A stretch of DNA of 11,469 bases from JBCFBK01 sp050173895 (GTDB taxonomy: Bacteria > Bacteroidota > Bacteroidia > Bacteroidales > Prolixibacteraceae): positions 1 through 11,469 of the forward strand of contig JBFXKJ010000119.1 of the NCBI GenBank assembly GCA_050173895.1, written 5' to 3'. How positions within the stretch are numbered: the first letter of the stretch is position 1; the number at the start of each line of letters is the position of its first letter. Below the pieces are notes generated by a model. The model saw only the letters and a program-made list of their open reading frames with translations, had not been told where the DNA came from and made no database searches. The position numbers and the translations under genes were made by a program. This document shows positions 7,619 through 11,469 of this stretch, one piece after another.

Positions 7619-8545
7619 ATGCCAGAAGAGGCGAATGAAAGGGCGAAACGGATCTTGCTGGTAGTGAATCCGGTTTCAGGAGATGTTGACAAGAGCGATT
7701 TCACGGATGAAATCGGTTCGTTTTCGAAAGAGATGAATTTTACCTGCCGGACATACTATACGGTTGGCAAGAGAAAGAAAGATTCGCGTGCCATCCGGGG
7801 TATCCTGAAACGGTACCGTCCCGACCGCGTAGTTGCAGCGGGCGGCGACGGAACCTGTAACCTGGTGGGAAAGACCCTGCTGAACACCGGTATACCGATG
7901 GGTATTGTTCCCGCGGGCTCCGCCAATGGCCTGGCCCGCGAACTGGGGATCCCCCAGAAGTTGAAGGAGGCCTGGGAGCTCGTAATCGGAGGGGAAGAAA
8001 AGAAAATGGACGTGCTGATCGTCAACAAACGATTTATATCGATCCATCTGAGCGATATCGGGCTCAATGCGAAGGTGGTGGAACGCTTTGAACAGGGCAA
8101 TCTGCGGGGGCTGACTGGTTATGCCAGACACTTTGTCAAAGCTTTATTTGATTCGTCACCCCTGGACTTCAAAGTCGAGCTGGATAACCGGGTGATCCGC
8201 AAAAGAGCCTATATGGCCGTGATTGCAAACGCGTCGCGCTACGGTACCGGAGCGGTTGTGAATCCGAAGGGAGAGATCAATGACGGTTATTTCGAGCTGT
8301 TATTTATCCGGCCCTATACAGTGGTCCAACTGCTTAAGATGCTTGTTTCATTCTTTACGAAACCGGTCGATTCAATGAGCTACATCGACACCTTCCGGTG
8401 CAGGGAGGCAGTTATTCATAACCTGGATCTGATGCCGGTACAGGTAGATGGGGAAATTATTGGACGAATGGGGAAGGTGTCCGTGGAGATCCTGCCTCAA
8501 AGCCTGACCGTACTGGTGCCACCTGGTACGGAGGCTGTGGGTTAA
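7619..8545 (+). CDS. Diacylglycerol kinase-family lipid kinase
   Basis: This 308-residue protein belongs to the DAGK catalytic family (YegS/DgkB type), soluble or peripheral enzymes that phosphorylate diacylglycerol or related lipids with ATP. It shows VNPVSG at 16-21, the nucleotide-binding GGDGT at 75-79, the PAGSANGLARELGIP loop at 98-112, NDG at 221-223 and QVDGE at 275-279, all in the usual order and at normal length. ATG at 7619 puts the first beta strand (RILLVVNP) about ten residues in, as in relatives; an earlier in-frame TTG at 7574 lies in the promoter gap. It is the only plus-strand gene, divergent from the App1-like phosphatase and tail to tail with the MgtC-like gene (4-base overlap). 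The lipid substrate is inferred: diacylglycerol is likely, but sphingoid bases or ceramide are possible in sphingolipid-making Bacteroidota. Confidence 0.93.
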   Translation: MPEEANERAKRILLVVNPVSGDVDKSDFTDEIGSFSKEMNFTCRTYYTVGKRKKDSRAIRGILKRYRPDRVVAAGGDGTCNLVGKTLLNTGIPMGIVPAGSANGLARELGIPQKLKEAWELVIGGEEKKMDVLIVNKRFISIHLSDIGLNAKVVERFEQGNLRGLTGYARHFVKALFDSSPLDFKVELDNRVIRKRAYMAVIANASRYGTGAVVNPKGEINDGYFELLFIRPYTVVQLLKMLVSFFTKPVDSMSYIDTFRCREAVIHNLDLMPVQVDGEIIGRMGKVSVEILPQSLTVLVPPGTEAVG

Positions 8546-9042
8546 ATCTTCGGATCCCGGTCGGAGGTATCATCAGACGATTTGGATCCGAAAAGCGAGC
8601 GGATGATTTTAAGGTGGTTCAGGGAGTTGATCAGGAGCCCGAGCAGGGTCAGGCCAATAGCGATGAGATAGGCCTTCAGTGCCACCGAGATGCCGATGCC
8701 GGTTGAATAGAGCAAAACAGAAGCTGTGGTGAGGTTTTTAACGGTATTTTCTTCCTGCGATTTGAGGATGGTCCCCGCGCCGATGAAGCTGATGCCGATG
8801 ATGATCGCCTGCAGGATCCGGATCGGATCCACACGCAGTTCTTCAGCTACATGGGCTGCAACAAAGTTACTCAGGTGCGGGCTGATCGACACCAGAAAAC
8901 AGGAGATGCTCCCAATGATCATGTTGGTTCTCAGTCCTGCCGGCTTTTCCAGCTTTTCCCTTTCACTGCCTATTGCGCCGGAGAGCGCTGCCGCGATGGC
9001 GATGTCGAGCAGGATCCATAACTGTTCAGATACGGTTGCCAT
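8542..9042 (-). CDS. MgtC/SapB-family inner-membrane protein (short form)
   Basis: This 166-residue protein contains the MgtC/SapB membrane domain. It has about five hydrophobic helices (near 5-23, 41-58, 75-93, 105-118 and 121-138) and the family signatures GSEREKLEKPAGLRTNM at 25-41, DPIRILQ then GISFIGAGTIL at 72-93, and NLTTAS at 103-108. It lacks the larger C-terminal ACT-like cytosolic domain of Salmonella MgtC, ending instead in a short polar tail, so it is the compact YhiD/SapB-like version. Such proteins are linked to magnesium limitation, acid tolerance or ATPase regulation, but the role of short forms is mostly undefined. ATG at 9042 overlaps the end of the topoisomerase gene by 17 bases and suggests coupled translation; an upstream ATG at 9093 would lengthen the overlap to 68 bases and add a non-conserved polar stretch. 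Confidence 0.9.
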   Translation of the reverse strand: MATVSEQLWILLDIAIAAALSGAIGSEREKLEKPAGLRTNMIIGSISCFLVSISPHLSNFVAAHVAEELRVDPIRILQAIIIGISFIGAGTILKSQEENTVKNLTTASVLLYSTGIGISVALKAYLIAIGLTLLGLLINSLNHLKIIRSLFGSKSSDDTSDRDPKI

Positions 9043-10069
9043 TGTTCTTTTCCGATTGATGGTGTTTGAGGATTCGAATGCAGATCTTTTCATCCGGGTT
9101 GTACCAGGCTGATTCTTCCTCCGGTACAGGAGGAAGCATTTTCCAGTCCCCCTTGAGCATACTGTCGAGTATAAGCGGATGGATGTAGTATTTCCGGCAC
9201 ACGGATACGGTATTGTTCAGCTCTTCGGCCACGAGCCTTACCAAAGTGGTTTCCGGCTTTCGGCGCGGATACTCCTCCAGAATGGCTTTTGCTTTTGGTT
9301 CCAGTCTGACAGTGAGGACCGTTCCTCCCCATGTTCTGAATGTTTTGGCGGTAAAGTTGCCGCCGGAGATCCCGAACAGGTATTGATTGATATCCTGCGA
9401 ACTGATGGGGTGAAAGTTTTCGCCGCTTTGGTAGCGGAACAACTCATAACCAGGAAGTTCTGAGCACTCGCGCAGGAGTCGTTTTAGTTTCGGATTCCGG
9501 ATGGTGATTTTTCTGAGCTTTCCGCTTTTTGCCACATATTTCAGCACAAGACCTTCACGGCTTTCGCGGAGGTGTTTTCTGCGAAGGGTCGTCAGCCCGT
9601 AAGTGCCGTTCAGCCTGCGGTATTGCTGGTTGCCTACACGCAGGTAGGCAACGTCCATCAGGCTGACTGCCAGTGCGGTCACTTTTTCCCGGGTCCATTT
9701 CCTGCGCCGCAGCGCTTTGTTCATTTGTTCACGCATATGCGCAAGAGCCAGGGCAAAGTTCAACAGGTTGTCATATTTCTGCCCGCTTATAAATTCATTC
9801 CATTGGGTGTGGTAAACGTATTGCTTCCGGCCCTTGGAATCTCTGCCGGTTGCCTGAATATGCCCGCTCGACCTGGGACAAATCCACACGTTTTCCCACA
9901 TCGGGGGAATGGCCAGTTCCCCGATCCTGCTCAGCTTTTTTTCGCTCGTGATCCTGTTTCCTGCCTGATCAAGATAAATAAAGTCACTCCCCTCTTTGAT
10001 CCTGCTGTAGCCAGGCTTGTTGTCGGTGACGTATACCAGGGAGGGGGGCAACAGGTTGTCTTTGACCAT
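9026..10069 (-). CDS. DNA topoisomerase IB (poxvirus/bacterial type)
   Basis: This 347-residue protein is a complete bacterial topoisomerase IB, which relaxes supercoils through a 3'-phosphotyrosyl intermediate without ATP. The N-terminal domain has the signature IPPMWENVWICP (54-65) and GHIQATGRDSKGRKQY (69-84). Catalytic candidates are Arg144 (YLRVGN), Lys181 or Lys184 (KSGK), Arg245 (FRTWGG), Asn286 (LNNT) and the nucleophile Tyr295 (CRKYYIHP). Asn286 replaces the vaccinia active-site His265, as I recall for the Deinococcus enzyme (Asn280, Tyr289), with the same nine-residue spacing to the tyrosine. The usual LGNT here reads LNNT. The gene follows the small SAP-like gene by 33 bp and overlaps the MgtC-like gene, so the three are probably co-transcribed. 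Bacterial TopIB is accessory to gyrase and TopA; a stress role is inferred only from its neighbours. Confidence 0.95.
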   Translation of the reverse strand: MVKDNLLPPSLVYVTDNKPGYSRIKEGSDFIYLDQAGNRITSEKKLSRIGELAIPPMWENVWICPRSSGHIQATGRDSKGRKQYVYHTQWNEFISGQKYDNLLNFALALAHMREQMNKALRRRKWTREKVTALAVSLMDVAYLRVGNQQYRRLNGTYGLTTLRRKHLRESREGLVLKYVAKSGKLRKITIRNPKLKRLLRECSELPGYELFRYQSGENFHPISSQDINQYLFGISGGNFTAKTFRTWGGTVLTVRLEPKAKAILEEYPRRKPETTLVRLVAEELNNTVSVCRKYYIHPLILDSMLKGDWKMLPPVPEEESAWYNPDEKICIRILKHHQSEKNNGNRI

Positions 10070-10102
10070 GGGGCGGTTTGTCGGCGCAGGTGTTGACCCG
10101 CA

Positions 10103-10354
10103 TCAGTTGTTTCTTAAAGCTTCGGTGAGCTCGGTTTTGGACATTTTACTTCTTCCTTTGATACCCACCTTTTTTGCTTTTTCGTAGAGTTCCTTCCGGC
10201 TTCGCTCTTCGTACGGTGAGCTATGGCCGCCCCGTTCGCCCGAATCGGGCGTATTGGCTATGCGTGCCGATTTCTGCTTGCTGTAGCCTTTTTCACGCAG
10301 CGCTTCATATTGGCGCTCGTTCTTGATCTTTGAGGTTCTTTCCTTGTTTGGCAT
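10103..10354 (-). CDS. Small basic protein with Rho-N/SAP-like C-terminus
   Basis: This 83-residue basic protein has two conserved-looking parts. The N-terminal half contains NERQYEALREKGYSKQKSARIAN (12-34), a motif I associate with short bacterial proteins of undefined function, often annotated as plasmid stabilisation or Rho-N-domain proteins. The C-terminal part (about 53-81, RKELYEKAKKVGIKGRSKMSKTELTEALR) looks like the helix-extended-helix fold of SAP or Rho N-terminal domains, which bind nucleic acid. A Gly/Ser/Pro-rich linker (GERGGHSSPYEE) joins them. ATG at 10354 starts directly at the conserved part; the longer open frame to 10549 would read antiparallel-style basic junk through the hairpin and across the CsbD gene. 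It lies 33 bp upstream of the topoisomerase IB gene. A DNA-binding role is inferred from fold resemblance and context. Confidence 0.8.
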   Translation of the reverse strand: MPNKERTSKIKNERQYEALREKGYSKQKSARIANTPDSGERGGHSSPYEERSRKELYEKAKKVGIKGRSKMSKTELTEALRNN

Positions 10355-10389
10355 ATCGGTTCTGTTAAAATCACGTTTGTTGTCACATA

Positions 10390-10419
10390 CCATGCCGGGA
10401 AGAGATTTTCCCGGCATGG
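10390..10419. terminator. Strong 12-bp hairpin with T-run on the plus strand
   Basis: A perfect 12-bp GC-rich stem (CCATGCCGGGAA with TTCCCGGCATGG) closes a six-base loop. A run of six T follows on the plus strand at 10421-10426, so it has the form of an intrinsic terminator for plus-strand transcription. On the minus strand, along which the flanking genes read, it is preceded by the A-run and followed by TATGTGAC, so it is not a standard terminator for the CsbD gene that stops 36 bases before it. It may be an mRNA-stabilising or processing structure. Confidence 0.6.
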
Positions 10420-10454
10420 ATTTTTTCAGTTTCCTGTGGGGAAACATGAACGGA

Positions 10455-10646
10455 TTAAAGCGTATCAATAAATTCTTTGATCTCTTCCTTCGTCCGTCCG
10501 GTTTTTTTCTGGATCCTGCCGAGCAGTTCATCTTCCTGACCATCCACATAGGTCAGGTCGTCGTCGGTCAGTTCTCCGTACTGTTGTTTTAATTTTCCTT
10601 TGATAATGTTCCAGTTACCTTTCATCTTGTCTGAATTTGCACTCAT
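10455..10646 (-). CDS. CsbD-family stress protein
   Basis: This 63-residue hydrophilic protein matches the CsbD family: NWNIIKGKLKQQYGELTDDDL at 11-31 corresponds to the family's helical core, followed by a DGQEDELLGRIQKKTGRTKEEIKEFI segment, at the normal family length of about 60-70 residues. CsbD was first described as a sigma-B-controlled general-stress protein in Bacillus; homologues are widespread and often induced by osmotic or nutrient stress, but their biochemical role is not known. ATG at 10646 is the only sensible start. It lies 131 bp after the DUF2383 gene and 100 bp before the SAP-like gene, with a strong hairpin in that second gap. Confidence 0.92.
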   Translation of the reverse strand: MSANSDKMKGNWNIIKGKLKQQYGELTDDDLTYVDGQEDELLGRIQKKTGRTKEEIKEFIDTL

Positions 10647-10661
10647 GTTTTAAAATTTTGG

Positions 10662-10700
10662 TTAATAAATCAATGAAACGAGCATGATTATGCCGAACAT
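10662..10700 (-). other. Twelve-codon hydrophobic micro-ORF upstream of the CsbD gene
   Basis: The minus strand encodes ATG plus eleven codons (MFGIIMLVSLIY) and a TAA stop that lies 15 bases before the CsbD start codon. It is strongly hydrophobic and could be a leader peptide, but no ribosome binding site is visible and a chance frame of this size is common. Confidence 0.15.
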
Positions 10701-10703
10701 AAA

Positions 10704-10720
10704 CAGGAATTAAAATCCTG
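10704..10720 (-). terminator. Weak hairpin after the DUF2383 gene
   Basis: CAGGA and TCCTG pair across seven bases, and on the minus strand the stem is followed by TTTATGTT. The stem has only 5 bp and lies about 58 bases beyond the stop of the DUF2383 gene. A second imperfect inverted repeat (10731-10739 with 10764-10772) lies nearer the stop. Either may give partial termination before the CsbD gene. Confidence 0.25.
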
Positions 10721-10777
10721 GCTGTGCGAGTTCCATCCGACCGTATAAAAAACAAATTAATTACGGATGAAATATTT

Positions 10778-11239
10778 TTATGATGAACTTACATTTTTGA
10801 CTTCTGTCTTGAGGCTGCTGAGTTGCTGAATGGAAACCTTGATCAGCCGCTGCTGTTCTTTCAGGATGTCTTTCAGGTATTGCGGCAGTTCATGGTCGGC
10901 AAGCACCTGATCATATACATCCAGGGCTGCTTTTTCTCCGAACATGCTTTCTTCGATCACTTTTTCGTTGGTCTGGTTGCTGAACAATGCCTTTGTGGCC
11001 AGCCAGGTACGGTGAAAGAAACCTTTGGCCGATCCGGAACTGTTCAGTTCGATTCCCAACGACAGCGCCTCATTCCTGAGATCTTCAATAAACGCTTTCC
11101 GCTGTTGTGACAAGCGGAGGAAAAGAGTTTTCAGATCATCATATTTGATGGCTTCGGCAGCTGTGCCGTAGCCTAAAACACCATCCTTGCATATTTCAGT
11201 GATCTTTTGCAGATCATCAGTCAGTCTTTGTTTGTCCAT
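10778..11239 (-). CDS. PA2169-type four-helix-bundle protein (DUF2383)
   Basis: This 153-residue, nearly all-helical protein matches the DUF2383/PA2169 family of ferritin-like four-helix bundles. Family marks are the N-terminal helix with ICKDGVLGYGTAAEAI (16-31), SQQRKAFIEDLRNEALSLG in the second helix (44-62), the GFFHRTWL connector (73-80), the third helix with EESMFGEKAALDVYDQVL (96-113) and the last helix with KEQQRLIKVSIQQLSSL (127-143). Acidic residues in the third and fourth helices could be metal ligands, but I cannot show that this member binds metal. It is usually annotated as hypothetical or stress-related, and its place before a CsbD gene fits that. The start at 11239 is the first Met of the family alignment. 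It heads the right-hand minus-strand block, and a candidate promoter lies about 100 bases upstream. Confidence 0.9.
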   Translation of the reverse strand: MDKQRLTDDLQKITEICKDGVLGYGTAAEAIKYDDLKTLFLRLSQQRKAFIEDLRNEALSLGIELNSSGSAKGFFHRTWLATKALFSNQTNEKVIEESMFGEKAALDVYDQVLADHELPQYLKDILKEQQRLIKVSIQQLSSLKTEVKNVSSS

Positions 11240-11469
11240 GACGTTTAATTTTTCTGATTTTACGGGTATTGTCGTTGTTTTCCTGAATATCTGTTGTTCT
11301 TGTCCATAACTTCGTATTCTAATCGCCGGCTTTTTATATCCGACAAAGACAGTATAGAAAAAACCCTGCCAAATCAGGAAACGGAATAAAAATAGCGGAC
11401 AGCATCTTGCCTGTCAATAGATTGATGGCACGGAACGGCGTACGTATTGATTGTGCCGGGTGTGGACAT
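11240..11469 (-). promoter_or_regulatory. Upstream region of the DUF2383 gene, weak promoter candidate
   Basis: No convincing gene was found in these 230 bases. Two minus-strand frames stay open from the window edge for about 30 and 46 codons but do not look like protein. On the minus strand TTTG (11370-11373) is followed after 18 bases by TGTCTTTG (11344-11351), one base off the -7 consensus TAnnTTTG; this would give a leader of about 100 nt for the DUF2383 gene. Confidence 0.3.

Noticed and set aside
7564..7704. Longer N-terminus for the App1-like protein starting at 7704
   Set aside because: It would run through the divergent promoter gap and into the lipid kinase gene, and the added residues do not resemble the family.
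10355..10549. Longer N-terminus for the SAP-like small protein starting at 10549
   Set aside because: The extension passes through the strong hairpin and overlaps the CsbD gene in another frame; conserved sequence begins at the ATG at 10354.
11426..11440. TGGCACG on the plus strand near the right edge as a sigma-54 promoter
   Set aside because: A perfect -24 half, but the -12 position reads GGCG instead of TTGC, and no plus-strand gene follows within the window.
11374..11469. Minus-strand frame open from the right edge, starting with ATG at 11469
   Set aside because: Only about 31 codons, no protein-like pattern, and the ATG at the window edge is probably chance.

Overview
The window most resembles a chromosomal segment of a member of the Bacteroidota. 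That assignment is an inference from protein style and signals: a hybrid histidine kinase with a terminal HPt domain of the form common in that phylum, a lipoprotein-type phosphotriesterase, a lipid kinase with a GSANGLAR glycine loop, a stress block of CsbD, DUF2383 and MgtC proteins, weak or absent Shine-Dalgarno sequences, and one or two sites resembling the phylum's -33 TTTG / -7 TAnnTTTG promoter. I saw no rRNA, tRNA, CRISPR array, transposase or integrase. Ten of the eleven protein genes lie on the minus strand.

Reading in the minus direction from the right edge, the first block (11239 to 8542) is a run of small stress or DNA-associated genes: a DUF2383 (PA2169-type) four-helix protein, a CsbD-family protein, an 83-residue protein with a Rho-N/SAP-like C-terminus, a poxvirus-type DNA topoisomerase IB, and a short MgtC/SapB-family membrane protein whose start overlaps the end of the topoisomerase gene. 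The block meets the only plus-strand gene, a diacylglycerol-kinase-family lipid kinase (7619-8545), tail to tail with a 4-base overlap.

The lipid kinase is divergent, across 55 bp, from an App1-type (DUF2183) phosphatidate phosphatase-like gene (7563 to 6394). As families the two catalyse opposing reactions on the phosphatidate/diacylglycerol pair. The minus strand continues with a phosphotriesterase-family lipoprotein carrying all six metal-ligand positions (6280 to 5270).

Next comes a two-gene phosphorelay: a membrane hybrid kinase with HisKA, HATPase, REC and HPt domains (5183 to 2760), then a sigma-54-dependent NtrC-type response regulator with an intact GAFTGA loop (2669 to 1287). A hairpin ends this transcript. 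Beyond it lies a near-match to a -24/-12 sigma-54 promoter pointing at the last gene (1013 to 102), which encodes a membrane-anchored coiled-coil protein. The regulator may therefore control its neighbour.

No gap exceeds 300 bases. The longest are 1014-1286 (hairpin plus sigma-54-like site) and 11240-11469 (weak promoter candidate only). No completely new system stands out. The most interesting points are the lipid phosphatase/kinase pair, the possible local sigma-54 circuit, the topoisomerase IB gene with its small SAP-like neighbour, and a strong hairpin whose T-run faces the wrong way for the genes around it.
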